Shown piece by piece: positions 13,479 to 23,900 of a DNA stretch of 24,378 bases. The number at the start of each line of letters is the position of its first letter. Positions within the stretch are counted from its first letter, which is position 1. Origin of the DNA: a virus; the IMG/VR virus record IMGVR_UViG_3300043803_000981, positions 1 through 24,378 of that record. One strand, written 5' to 3'. Made by a program: the position numbers and the translations under genes. The notes beneath the pieces are model-generated. The model was not told where the DNA came from and did no database searches. It saw only the letters and a program-made list of their open reading frames with translations.

Positions 13479-15770
13479 ATGGCTTGCGATCCATTCCTCC
13501 AGAACCACAAGAGAGTCGCCGCAGACCGCCTGATGGGCATCTATGATGACCTAGACGGTAACAACCTGTTCCTGTCCATAGGCAGAGTTGCCGAATGGCC
13601 AGACGAACAGAGTCCCCCCGTCAATCAGGACAGCGTCCAGTCCGAGACCGATTTCTGGAGACGGGTTCTTGCCCACAAGCGGATTGATCGGCAAGATGTG
13701 TCTCTGGTTGTCCGCAGATATGACTGGGAGAGTGGACAGGTCTATGCCGCCTACAGGGACAATGTTGACCTCTACGATGACCTGAACCCATCCAGATTCT
13801 ATGTGCTGGTTGATCAGGAGAGGGTCTACAAGTGCATAGACAACAACGGAGGAGCAGCATCCACCGTCCCTCCCACGCACACGGACGCGGAGATCCGCAG
13901 GCTTTCGGACGGCTACCGGTGGAAGTTCCTGTACCAAATTTCCGAGTCCAAGCGAAAGTTCCTGACCAAGACGCAAGGTGATGCCATCGGATACATGCCG
14001 GTGGAGTATGTGCCTTACCTGAACCAGAACGACGAGCGGTTTCTCCAGTGGAACATCCAGAACGCGGCAGTCAACGGGGAGATCGGGTTCGTCTACTTGA
14101 ATCCGGAAGTCGCCCCGTTCGTCTACACGGAAAAGTGCTTGCTTCCCAGCAACGGGAATGATGTGGTCGGCTCATTTGCGGTCGGTGCCACCTTCGTGAA
14201 CATCACATCTTCGCTCATGATTCCGGCGGATGATTACTACAACAACATGGTCCTGTCAATAGACAGCGGTCCGGGACAGGGTCAGCGAAGGAGAATCTCG
14301 TCATACAAGGGATTGACCACCTATTCGCAGGTCATCTTGGACCAGCCTCTCTCTGCTGCTCTGGTGTCCGGTGCCACAGGTTCAAAGTTTTCAATCGTGC
14401 CGAACATACGGGTGGTTGGAGACGGCACCGCATACAACAAGCAGTACAACCCATATGCCACATCCGCAGAGGTGCTGGTCCGCATCGGCGGCACAAGCGG
14501 TGTTCCTGAAACGGACGGTTCTTGTCTGGATATCAATGAGGCAAGAGTGGTTGATTCCATTGAACTGGTTGATGGGGGCAAGGATTACACATTTGCGTCT
14601 CTACAGGTGGTCGCCGGGCTGACCATGCCAAGCAGAAAAGCCTTCTTGGGCATAGACAACTTCGGCATACCCGTCATGTCTCCCAAGGGAGGACATGGTT
14701 CGGATGCGGTGAAGGAACTCGGTGCGTCATCGTTGATGATCGTCAAGGACTTTGACCGGACCGAAGACGGCACGATCAGCACCAGCAACGAGTTCCGTCA
14801 GGTCGCCATCATCCTGAACCCGTTGCTGGAGGAAAAGCAGGTCCGGCTGAACTTCCGAACCAACGGGCTTCCCGCCTCATTCGTCGTGGGTGCTACGGCA
14901 ACCCAGACAGGAATGACCGCCACCGGAGAGGTGGTGTCGTGGTATGTGGGAGCCACCGGTTTCACCGGAACATCCGAACTCGTTCTCACGAACATTCGGG
15001 TCGGTGACTTTGCGTATGGTGCGACCGTCGGTAACTTCACAGTCTCCCGTGTTGATGAACGAACCGTGGCAGGGACAGAGGTGCGACGGCTCGTTCGCAT
15101 GGAACTGGTGCCTATTGACGAGTTCGGGATCAACAACGATGACTTCAAGCGAGGTCTCCTTGTTCAAGGAATGGGTGACATCGCCGATGGTCTGCTCCCG
15201 TCAAGAACCATCGGCGAGATCTACTCATGGGAACCGGAGCCTGCCACAAGCCGACTTGGTTTCCTCTATGTTGAGAACACCAGCGGCGAGTTCAAGGTGG
15301 GAGAGGCAGTCACGCAGGTCAATCCTGTCACCAATACGATGGTCAACGGCATCACGGGAATAGCCAAGATCGCCTCGCTCACGACCGTGGTCAGAGGAAA
15401 GAAAACCTACGACCAGACATCTGAGGTGGTCCTTTCCGCAGCGGTGGGCGCGAACAATTTTGCGGCGGATGATTTCACCGAGGACGGATATCTTAAGTTC
15501 GTTTCTGGTCTCACCGAATCCAATGGTTATGTGGTGGAATGGGTTCCCACGGGAACGACAGGATACATGCGACTCAGCGGAACGAACGGAAGATTTGTAT
15601 CCGGAATGTCGGTGGCCAGTCCATCAGGCATCACCGCTTCCATCACCAGCGTCTTGGGGCAATCCGAGATGCAATACGGCTCGGGAGACATCCTATACAT
15701 ACAGAATGTCCGCCCCATCGCCCGAAATTACGACCAACGAGAAGAGTTCAAGATAGTCATAGACTTCTGA
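13479..15770 (+). CDS. 8: Baseplate wedge protein gp8, enlarged
   Basis: A 763-residue gp8. The N-terminus has the gp8 hallmarks: NLFLSIGRVAEWPDE (T4: IFITFGRSEPW), a metal-poor beta core, YKCIDNNGG, and DGYRWKFLYQIS (T4: DGYVWEYLFEI) near 148-160. FRQVAIILNPL (about 439-450) equals T4 FRQISIITNPL, and the last strands ILYIQNVRPIARNYDQ plus EEFKIVIDF equal T4 MIYMENRPPIIMAMDQ plus EEINILFTF. T4 gp8 has only 334 residues: here extra beta-rich modules sit at about 215-430 and about 455-735, rich in GATG, GTTG and VGAT turns. gp8 bridges gp7 and gp10 at the baseplate edge, so the added mass would enlarge the periphery. The next gene begins 9 bases later. Confidence 0.9.
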   Translation: MACDPFLQNHKRVAADRLMGIYDDLDGNNLFLSIGRVAEWPDEQSPPVNQDSVQSETDFWRRVLAHKRIDRQDVSLVVRRYDWESGQVYAAYRDNVDLYDDLNPSRFYVLVDQERVYKCIDNNGGAASTVPPTHTDAEIRRLSDGYRWKFLYQISESKRKFLTKTQGDAIGYMPVEYVPYLNQNDERFLQWNIQNAAVNGEIGFVYLNPEVAPFVYTEKCLLPSNGNDVVGSFAVGATFVNITSSLMIPADDYYNNMVLSIDSGPGQGQRRRISSYKGLTTYSQVILDQPLSAALVSGATGSKFSIVPNIRVVGDGTAYNKQYNPYATSAEVLVRIGGTSGVPETDGSCLDINEARVVDSIELVDGGKDYTFASLQVVAGLTMPSRKAFLGIDNFGIPVMSPKGGHGSDAVKELGASSLMIVKDFDRTEDGTISTSNEFRQVAIILNPLLEEKQVRLNFRTNGLPASFVVGATATQTGMTATGEVVSWYVGATGFTGTSELVLTNIRVGDFAYGATVGNFTVSRVDERTVAGTEVRRLVRMELVPIDEFGINNDDFKRGLLVQGMGDIADGLLPSRTIGEIYSWEPEPATSRLGFLYVENTSGEFKVGEAVTQVNPVTNTMVNGITGIAKIASLTTVVRGKKTYDQTSEVVLSAAVGANNFAADDFTEDGYLKFVSGLTESNGYVVEWVPTGTTGYMRLSGTNGRFVSGMSVASPSGITASITSVLGQSEMQYGSGDILYIQNVRPIARNYDQREEFKIVIDF

Positions 15771-15779
15771 GGATGACCG

Positions 15780-18700
15780 ATGCCATCATACGACCCCAAC
15801 CTGTTCAATGTAGACCCCTACTACGATGACTACTCGGAGGACAAGAAGCATCTCCGCATCATGTTCCGTCCGGGCTACGGCGTTCAGGCACGGGAACTGA
15901 CCCAACTCCAGACCATCCTCCAGAACCAGATTGAGCGGTTCGGCTCGCATGTGTTTGACGAGGGCAGCATCGTCCTTGACGGGCAAATCACGACCAACAA
16001 CCTGAAGTATGCTCGCGTCACTCTCGGTTCGGGCGTGACGCACACCGACTTCATCGGCACGACCATCTATAACAACAGCATCGCATCCCCATTCACCGCA
16101 GCATATGGACGGGTAGTTCATGCCGAAGGTGGGATTGTCGGCGACCCATCTCCGGTCCTGTTCTTTGAATACCTCGCGGGCGGGACGGGATTCACATCTT
16201 CCAATGTGATTGCGGCGACCGCGTCCAATGAGCAAACCATCACAGCCACCGTCACCGGTTCGGTCGGAAACGCGACCGTCGTTTCGGTAGACAGGGGTGT
16301 CCGTTTTGTGGAAGGGTATTTCGTCCTGAACGATGCCCAGTCCATCGGTGCTTACAGCCTTTCCGGAAGCATGCGTTCATATGAGAGTCCGACCACAAGC
16401 GTCGGCTTCGCGGTGAACAAGGAGTTCGTCACATCGGATGATGACGAGACCCTCACAGACCCCGCTTTCGGATACTACAACTACTCCGCACCGGGTGCAG
16501 ACCGATTCAAGATTGACCTCGTCCTGTCGCAGCGTGGATATACGGCGACCGACACCACCAGCACGGACAACTTCACCCGCGAGGGTTTCGTTGAGTTCAT
16601 GCGGATCGTGGACGGCGACATCGTCAAGGTGGAGAAGTACCCCGACTATGCGATGCTTGAGGACACCTTCGCCCGACGCACATATGATGAGTCCGGAAAC
16701 TACACGGTCGTTCCGTTTGACCTCACCATGAGAGGAATCTCGGGTAACGACACCACGCTCAAGGCTCACCTCAGCCCCGGCAAGGCATATGTGTTCGGGT
16801 ATGAGTTTGAGACGCAGGGTGTCACCCGTCTCAACATTGACAAGGCACGGACAACCCGTCAGGTGGAGCGTGTGTTTGACCGCGAGGTCGGTCCTTACAC
16901 TAAGGTCATCTTCTCGGGCATCACGGGAAGCATCCCGTCGGGTCTACAGGACTTCGGTCTTGACCCGGTACTCATCATGGTCACCGGATCGTCCGGTCAG
17001 GGAGATGCCAACAAGCGGATCGTGGGAGAGATAGGACGCGCACGCATGCGCAGGGCTGACCTGTATGCCAATCCGGTCTTCAACCTCTCTCTGTATGACA
17101 TCGCCTTCACGATGACTGGAGCCGATTTCAGCCAAGTGGAGCGTTTCTTCGTATCGGGAGTGACTCATTGTGACCGACACTTGTTCGCCGTCACGGGAGG
17201 CTCCGCGTCGTTGGGTGCCCTCAGCGAGTCATCTTTGTTGTGGGAGATTCCTGACGGTTCCGTGATGAGCACGCTGGACGACATTGACATCGCGTACACA
17301 TACCGGACATCTGTCGTTCCTAATGCGTTCCCCTACAACACCACCATATCAATACCGACAATCGGCAACAATTTCTCCGTGTCCACCACGGAAGTCTCGC
17401 TGCCGAATGCCGATGTCATCGTGTTTGACCAGAACGGTAGGATCCTCGGAGGAACCGCCGCACGCAACGGAACGAGTCTGGACATCACGGTTTCGGGATC
17501 CCTCTCGCAGTCAAACCGCCTCCATGTCATGGCATCGGTTGACTACGATACCAATGATCCGACAATCAAGACCAAGACCGTCTTGACGGAAAACATTACG
17601 CTCACGGGCGCATGGGGATCCGCATTGACCGGAGATGGAAGAGGAAGCACGGCAGATACCCTCTACTTCAATGGGTATGTTGATGTCATCTCTGTTCTTG
17701 CACTCACCGGAAGCAGGGACGGAAGCAGCACGAACCTGCTCCCATACTTCACCTTTGACAATGGCCAGCGTGAGGACATGTATGACTGGTCAAGGATGAT
17801 CATGAATCCGGGCACGACCGGTGTCACCGGAGCATACACGGCGACCATTTCCAGATATAGCAGAAGCGGTGGGACATTCTTCACCGCTGAGTCCTACACG
17901 GGAGGAAGCCTCACCTCTGACTATGTGCCGACATTCACGGCGAAGTCAGGCACGGTCTATCGGTTGAGGGATTGCATTGACTTCAGACCAGATCGTGGAG
18001 CCACCTTCTCATCGGTGTCGCAGGTATCTTCATCCTCAATCATCCCGACCAACACGGCGGCGAACGACAGCCAGTTCAAGTATACCCATTTCCTGCCGAG
18101 GATTGATAAAGTTGCGTTGACCCGCGACCGCAACTTCTCGGTCATCAAGGGTGTCCCCGCACTCAATTCTGAGCCACCGGCGGACAATCCTAACGCGATG
18201 ACCCTGTACAGTCTCGGTGTCAATCCGTTCACTTTCGGTCCCGACGATGTGACCGTCCGACAGGTTGAGAACAAGCGATACACCATGCGGGACATCGGCG
18301 ACCTTGAGAAGAGGATTGAGGCGGTTGAGTACTACACCACCCTCAACATCCTTGAGCAGGATGCCAAGTCCATCTCGGTCAAGGATACCGCAGGCGACGA
18401 GATGCCGAAGCGTGGCATCGTGGTTGACCAGTTCAAGGGACACATCGTCTCGGACAACGCCGATCCGATGTTCGCTGCGAGCATTGACTACGAACTCAAC
18501 GAGTTGCGTCCGTCGTTCATTGCGACATCGTTCTCGCTCACCGGAGGCACTCTTGTCGGCATGACCGGCAACCGGACCGACAAGGTGTTCGTCATGAACC
18601 ACACGGCGAGCGGGGAGATCGCCAACATCGTTTCCAGCGACTACATCAAGATCAACCCCTTCGGAGTGGTCTCGTTCCTCGGCAACATGAAGATCAGCCC

Positions 18701-20726
18701 ATCGTCGGATGTCTGGTTTGACACGGGCAAGCGTCCGAAGGTGCAGGTCAATGTCGGTGGCGAGAACGACAACTGGCAGTCAGGAGCATTCAACGGCTTC
18801 GGCACCCGTTACAACGACTGGGAGTCCATCTGGTTTGGAAAGAATCTGAGTGCGGAGAAAGTCTCCAAGCCAAACCTGTCCCCCTCACGGCTGATCAATG
18901 CCAAGGTTGATGGCGTTGCCCTGAACAGCCTAAATTCGTCCACTACGCCTGACTCCATCAAGAAACGGGTCGTTGAGAAGTCGGTCATCAAGGATGTCCT
19001 CCCGATCGCAAGGGAGAATGCCATCAACATCACCGCCAAGGGACTTAAGCCGAACACTCCGTTCTATGTGTATTGCGATGATCTGTATGTGACACCATTC
19101 TGCACGGGTCAGAGCGTCACGGACACGAAAGGCGAGATCACGAATCTAGCCTTCCTCTTCAATCGCACCAGCGTCGGCAACAACTACGGGTTCAATGAGC
19201 AGAATTTCCCCGTGGGACGGCATGTCATTCGCATCGTGGGCAGCGAATCGCCCGTCACAAATGTGAACACTCTGATTGAGAATCCCGACACATGGACCAT
19301 GTCTGCCGATGCGGTCTATGTGGCTGAGGGCTTCTACGACTCGCTTTCCGAGTCTAATATCCTCTCCACCAGACTGCCGTTGACCAAGAGAAAGTCGGCC
19401 AAGTCCACCCGCGTCATCTCCAACCTCTCGGAAGTGGTGAACAGTGCGGGAGAGGTGGTCGGCTATCAGGAGCCGCTGTGCCAGACTTTCCTTGTGGACG
19501 CGAACAAGTACCCGAACGGCATGTTCGTCAGTTTCATTGACCTGTACTTCCGTGCGAAGGACTCATCCATGACCGTTCCCGTGAGCGTGGAGATCAGACC
19601 CACGGTCAACGGCTATCCTCACCCGTCAAGAGTCCTGCCTTTCGCATCCTCCACCCTGTACTCAGATTCGGTCAACATCGGCGATCGGGTGGATTCGGGC
19701 GATGATGACAAGACGAGATTCCAGTTCAGCACTCCGGTCTATCTGTTGCCGGGCACGGAGTACGCCGTGTGCGTCTCCACCAACTCCCCCGTTTACTCGC
19801 TCTTTACATCAAACATCGGCTCGTTCGCCATCAAGGACAACGAGAGCGATCCGGACCTCACTGTCGCCAAGCAGCCCAACTTCGGCTCGTTGTTCAAGAC
19901 CCAGAATGCCGGTAAGTTGACCAAGACCGAGAACGAGTTGCTCTGCATGAGGGTGGGTGTGTGCAAGTTCACTTCCGGAACGAACACCATCCAGTTCAGC
20001 AAGAGCGATGCGTTTGGCTCGGATGTCGCGAAGTATAATAGCATCCGGTTCAACACGGCGGTGTCTCTGCCGGAGGGTTGCTCATACACGATTGGCTTTG
20101 ACAATCCAGCAGTGGGATATGAGCCGGGGAAGAACATCATCCCGACAACCGGCATCATTGACCTGAATGCGGTCAACGCGAATGCCATTCTGCTGTCTTT
20201 CACGACAGCCGACACCTATGTCTCGCCCATGTTTGACCTTGAGCGGTCAAGCGTGGTGATGACGAAGAACATCATCAACTCCAACTCCAACACGACCACC
20301 AACGGAGAACTGGAGCCGACGAACTATGCGGTCACCGAAGCCAGTCGGGCAAAGGCACGCTACATCACGAAGCGGATCACCCTTGAGCCGGACATCACGG
20401 CACGCAATGTCACCGTGAAGATGTCGCTCTCCAATCCGGTCAACCGCTACAACGAACAGACCCTTCTGTCCTCGTCGGTGAAGGTGTTCATCCGTCCGCT
20501 TCCGGTCGGGGAGACGGATTTCAATAAGGTCAAGTACATTGAGTTGACACCGAGCGACACCGGCTACTCGTACACGGACGGAGACTTCCGAGAGGTGACA
20601 TTCACCAACATCGGCGACGAGACGCTGCCGGAGTTCAACTCGTTCTCCATTAAGGTCGCGATGTTCGGGGACGACAATGGCATCGTGTACCCGCGCGTAC
20701 GCAACCTGCGGGTGGTCGCGACATGA
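15780..20726 (+). CDS. Giant DUF4815-type baseplate/tail-fibre structural protein
   Basis: A 1648-residue protein. The first 70 residues (NVDPYYDDYSEDKKHLRIMF, RPGYGVQARELTQLQTILQN, QIERFGSHVFDEGSIV) are the DUF4815 N-terminus common in cyanophage giants that follow gp8. Other landmarks: YRLRDCIDFRPDRGA at about 721, a helical coiled-coil part YTMRDIGDLEKRIEAVEYYT at about 835-865, CQTFLVDANKYPNGMFVSFIDLYF from about 1234 with IRPTVNGYPHPSRVLP and LLPGTEYAVCV (a jelly-roll-like carbohydrate-binding type), and KRITLEPDITARNVTVKM near 1530. It probably stands in for T4 gp10-like or proximal-fibre attachment functions at the baseplate rim (inference). It overlaps the next gene by 4 bases. Confidence 0.85.
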   Translation: MPSYDPNLFNVDPYYDDYSEDKKHLRIMFRPGYGVQARELTQLQTILQNQIERFGSHVFDEGSIVLDGQITTNNLKYARVTLGSGVTHTDFIGTTIYNNSIASPFTAAYGRVVHAEGGIVGDPSPVLFFEYLAGGTGFTSSNVIAATASNEQTITATVTGSVGNATVVSVDRGVRFVEGYFVLNDAQSIGAYSLSGSMRSYESPTTSVGFAVNKEFVTSDDDETLTDPAFGYYNYSAPGADRFKIDLVLSQRGYTATDTTSTDNFTREGFVEFMRIVDGDIVKVEKYPDYAMLEDTFARRTYDESGNYTVVPFDLTMRGISGNDTTLKAHLSPGKAYVFGYEFETQGVTRLNIDKARTTRQVERVFDREVGPYTKVIFSGITGSIPSGLQDFGLDPVLIMVTGSSGQGDANKRIVGEIGRARMRRADLYANPVFNLSLYDIAFTMTGADFSQVERFFVSGVTHCDRHLFAVTGGSASLGALSESSLLWEIPDGSVMSTLDDIDIAYTYRTSVVPNAFPYNTTISIPTIGNNFSVSTTEVSLPNADVIVFDQNGRILGGTAARNGTSLDITVSGSLSQSNRLHVMASVDYDTNDPTIKTKTVLTENITLTGAWGSALTGDGRGSTADTLYFNGYVDVISVLALTGSRDGSSTNLLPYFTFDNGQREDMYDWSRMIMNPGTTGVTGAYTATISRYSRSGGTFFTAESYTGGSLTSDYVPTFTAKSGTVYRLRDCIDFRPDRGATFSSVSQVSSSSIIPTNTAANDSQFKYTHFLPRIDKVALTRDRNFSVIKGVPALNSEPPADNPNAMTLYSLGVNPFTFGPDDVTVRQVENKRYTMRDIGDLEKRIEAVEYYTTLNILEQDAKSISVKDTAGDEMPKRGIVVDQFKGHIVSDNADPMFAASIDYELNELRPSFIATSFSLTGGTLVGMTGNRTDKVFVMNHTASGEIANIVSSDYIKINPFGVVSFLGNMKISPSSDVWFDTGKRPKVQVNVGGENDNWQSGAFNGFGTRYNDWESIWFGKNLSAEKVSKPNLSPSRLINAKVDGVALNSLNSSTTPDSIKKRVVEKSVIKDVLPIARENAINITAKGLKPNTPFYVYCDDLYVTPFCTGQSVTDTKGEITNLAFLFNRTSVGNNYGFNEQNFPVGRHVIRIVGSESPVTNVNTLIENPDTWTMSADAVYVAEGFYDSLSESNILSTRLPLTKRKSAKSTRVISNLSEVVNSAGEVVGYQEPLCQTFLVDANKYPNGMFVSFIDLYFRAKDSSMTVPVSVEIRPTVNGYPHPSRVLPFASSTLYSDSVNIGDRVDSGDDDKTRFQFSTPVYLLPGTEYAVCVSTNSPVYSLFTSNIGSFAIKDNESDPDLTVAKQPNFGSLFKTQNAGKLTKTENELLCMRVGVCKFTSGTNTIQFSKSDAFGSDVAKYNSIRFNTAVSLPEGCSYTIGFDNPAVGYEPGKNIIPTTGIIDLNAVNANAILLSFTTADTYVSPMFDLERSSVVMTKNIINSNSNTTTNGELEPTNYAVTEASRAKARYITKRITLEPDITARNVTVKMSLSNPVNRYNEQTLLSSSVKVFIRPLPVGETDFNKVKYIELTPSDTGYSYTDGDFREVTFTNIGDETLPEFNSFSIKVAMFGDDNGIVYPRVRNLRVVAT

Positions 20727-20935
20727 TGCGACGGGAGAGGGTCAGGAACGAGAACTTGGTCCGAGACCCGAGGACCACTGCCCTCCTGTCCACGGACAAG
20801 GATGCCATACTCGCCTACGAGCGGAAGAAGCGGGAGCGACAGGTTCAGGAAGACCGGCTAAATACGCTGGAACGGGAAGTCGCTGCCCTGAAGGAACAGG
20901 TCGCACAACTACGCAAGAACGGTAACGCCCCATGA
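20723..20935 (+). CDS. Small coiled-coil protein between giant and fibre
   Basis: A 70-residue, very charged protein. It has LVRDPRTTALLSTDKDAILAYERKK, quoted in parts (LVRDPRTTALLSTDKDA), and a C-terminal heptad stretch RLNTLEREVAALKEQVAQLR with Leu/Val at a/d positions, a clear coiled coil. I have seen the same pattern (LVRDPxxxALLxTD then a heptad helix) in short genes at this location in T4-like cyanophages. It is likely a trimeric joint or chaperone for the neighbouring fibre (inference). Start and stop overlap both neighbours as ATGA, which argues that it is a real, co-translated gene. A second ATG follows the first at once. Confidence 0.8.
   Translation: MMRRERVRNENLVRDPRTTALLSTDKDAILAYERKKRERQVQEDRLNTLEREVAALKEQVAQLRKNGNAP
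20858..20864 (+). promoter_or_regulatory. Possible internal late promoter box CTAAATA
   Basis: CTAAATA lies inside the coiled-coil gene, 67 bases before the fibre gene start, a plausible distance for a late promoter with a normal leader. It also encodes Leu-Asn in a conserved helix, so it may be coincidental. Confidence 0.35.
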
Positions 20936-23900
20936 GTTGCACAGCATCCGATCTCATCAAAATCCAGCCCCTCACCCTTTCGGACACCTTCCACACATGG
21001 TTTGACCGGACCAACGAGGTCATTGATGCCGTCAGTGCCGTCAACATCTACAATGTGTCGGTAGGGGTGACCAGCGGTCTTGGGATCGTCAACGACTGCG
21101 CGAATGGCAACTACAACGGGACGATAGTGATTGACACCAATGTCGGCGGCGGTGTCGGCATCGGTCCCGCGAACTACAAGACCAACCAGATCGTCATGGA
21201 TTTCGCGGACCTGCCGTTCTATCTTGACGGCGGGGTCTCGGCGAATCCGGCGTTGAATGACTACTACGCACTCAGCGACTTGAGCGACACATCTCAGGGA
21301 CCGGCAGGAACCCCGAAGAAGATCGCCGCGCGTTACATGCTGCCCCCCAAGGTCACGATGGGTCAGACGGGCGGGGGCACGCTGGAGATTGAAGGAAGTC
21401 TCGTTGTAAAAAACAACTTGAGCGTACTTGGTGATACCACATACATTCAGGTTAGCGACATTCGGGTTGAGGACAAGATCATTGAGTTGGCATCCAGCCC
21501 CTATACGGCATTTATGATAGAGGGGGCAGCGTCTGATATTGGAGATATTGAATCCGGAATGACTGCATATGGATGGGGAGAAGGCGATTGGCCCAATCCC
21601 AACAATGAAGACATCATTTTCAAGATTCGTTCAATTCAAAGACAGTCATCCGGCACGACCGCATACATTGAAATTCACAGAATCTCCGAGGGAACTCCGG
21701 AAGAGATTCAACAAAATAGCGTCATTGAAGTTGATCCTGATGGTCTTGGATTGACTTTTGATGTCACAACAAATCCCGTGGGCGGAAATGGACTGGTTAC
21801 GGATGTGGAACTTTCTCCCGCGGGTGTCCGAATCAAGGGAGACGAGGGAGACAAGGACTTCCTCTGGACCAACACATACAATCGCTGGGCGACCAACACG
21901 AACCTCGGCGTTTCGGACAAGGACTTGTTCGTCGTATCGTCCAAGTTCGGCTCCTATGGGTTTGAGGACGCTTCGCGGGACAACATCTTCACCTTCGTCG
22001 GTGCGTCCGGTCAGGATGTTACCCTCTCCATCGCAAACGGCAGCCTGACGGTCACCGGTGACGGATGGGAAAACTCGGCATGGAAGTTGGTGAAGCATGC
22101 CACCCCCGGTGCGTTGCGGGCTTACCAGAGGATGTCGCTCATCCATGACAGCGGTGCGACTGCCTATCCCATTGCCACTTTCTATGCAGGAAGGACCGGT
22201 CCCGTGTACGCGGGCGTGGGCGTGAGCGGGTGGGCACAGCACCTCAATGTGGACATGGTTGACGGGGCGCATGCCACACAGACCCCGACCGCATACTCCA
22301 TCCCTGTCGCATACTCGGACGGCAAGATTGACCCGAACTGGCTCATGGCAGATGCAATCCGCAAGGACATCGTGGTGTCCGGCGGTCATGCCTTCCAAGT
22401 CGGCGATGTTGTCCGATACGACGCTCTGGGTGGCTTGACCTTCGCCATCGCGGACACCATCCCGACGGCAGAGGCGATCGGCATGGTCTCGGAGGTTGAC
22501 GGCAACACGGTCACGGTGACCACAAGAGGGTATATCGCCAACATCCCAATCGCAGGAACAAGGTTTGGAAATTTCCCATATCCCGCCGTCACGGGAAGCG
22601 TCTACTTCCTAAGTGCAGACAATTCGGGGCGGCTCATCGCCAATCCGGATACAGGCGATCTTGACGCAGGACAGGTCCGCAAGGCCATGTTCCTCGCGGA
22701 CGGGGTCAGCAGCGGTTATGTCTTGAACTATGTCGGCTCGGTGTTCGGTGGCGACTCCACCGACCGCGTCTACCTGCCGCTCCTCACGCCCGTGGGTTCT
22801 GTCCAGCCGTTTGCCGGTGCGACCTCCGGAGTTCCGGAAGGATGGCTCCTGTGCGATGGCAAGTCGCATGTCAAGAACTCATACCCCGACCTCTTTGATG
22901 CGATCGGCAACGCCCACTTCGCGAACGCCAAGATGTCCGGCTCCAGCGGAACCATCATCGTCTTCGCCGACAACATCCGGAACCTCGCAGCCAACAATCC
23001 GGTCGTGATTGAGTGGACAAATTCAGACGGACAGGTCGTGTCCTCCAATTGCACGGTCAGCAGCGTAAACTCCGGAGCCAGAACGGTCACCTTGACGGGC
23101 ATCGGAACTGCACTCCCGACCACGGATGGTGTTGATGTCCGTGTCTATGGTCGCGTGGCGGGTCAGGACACCAACATGGTGTTCTTCGTCCCCGACCTGC
23201 GTGGCAGGACTCCGGTCGGGGTGTCCACCCCGTCCATTGGTCTCGGCGTTCAGGGAGGCATGACTGCGGCGACCCTGCCCGAGCACAAGCACTTCTCGGT
23301 GGATACCGCCATCGGAGATGGTCCACAATCGGCTGCGGCAGTCGGTAGTCCTTATACCGGCGGTCTGTCGGCTGGCTCGGTCAGCAACACGATTCCTACC
23401 ATGCCTCCCTACATCGGGATGCATTGGATCATCCGTGCCATCAAGACGCTGCCTGCATTGATAATCACGGGTCACCACCATGACTCGCGATACATCCGCT
23501 TTGATGCGGCACAGTCGGTCCCCGCGGGAACTGTTGGGGGCATTGGTGGCGGATTGAACCAGTTCCATGTCAACGCAGCGGTCTTGAGCGACGGCACGCT
23601 GGGCAGAGACAAGTTTGAAAATAGACTTGCCATCCAGTACCACGGCGATGGAGTGACGGGTCTTGGTGACTGGGAGTTTTGGGCAAGCACTCTACCCGCC
23701 GCAGGTTCATACACCTACTTGGGGGCGAATACATCCCAGTGGTGGTCTCAAGCCGCCTTGAATGTGATGGGTGGAGATGCCAGCAGGGCAGTAATCAACA
23801 TCTTCAACAACAACGCGAATTGGTGGTCACCGTCTGCGGGTCGTGCGGACGAGATGGGATTGAATTTTTATGGTGTAGGCATATCTGGCGCAACCGCCCC

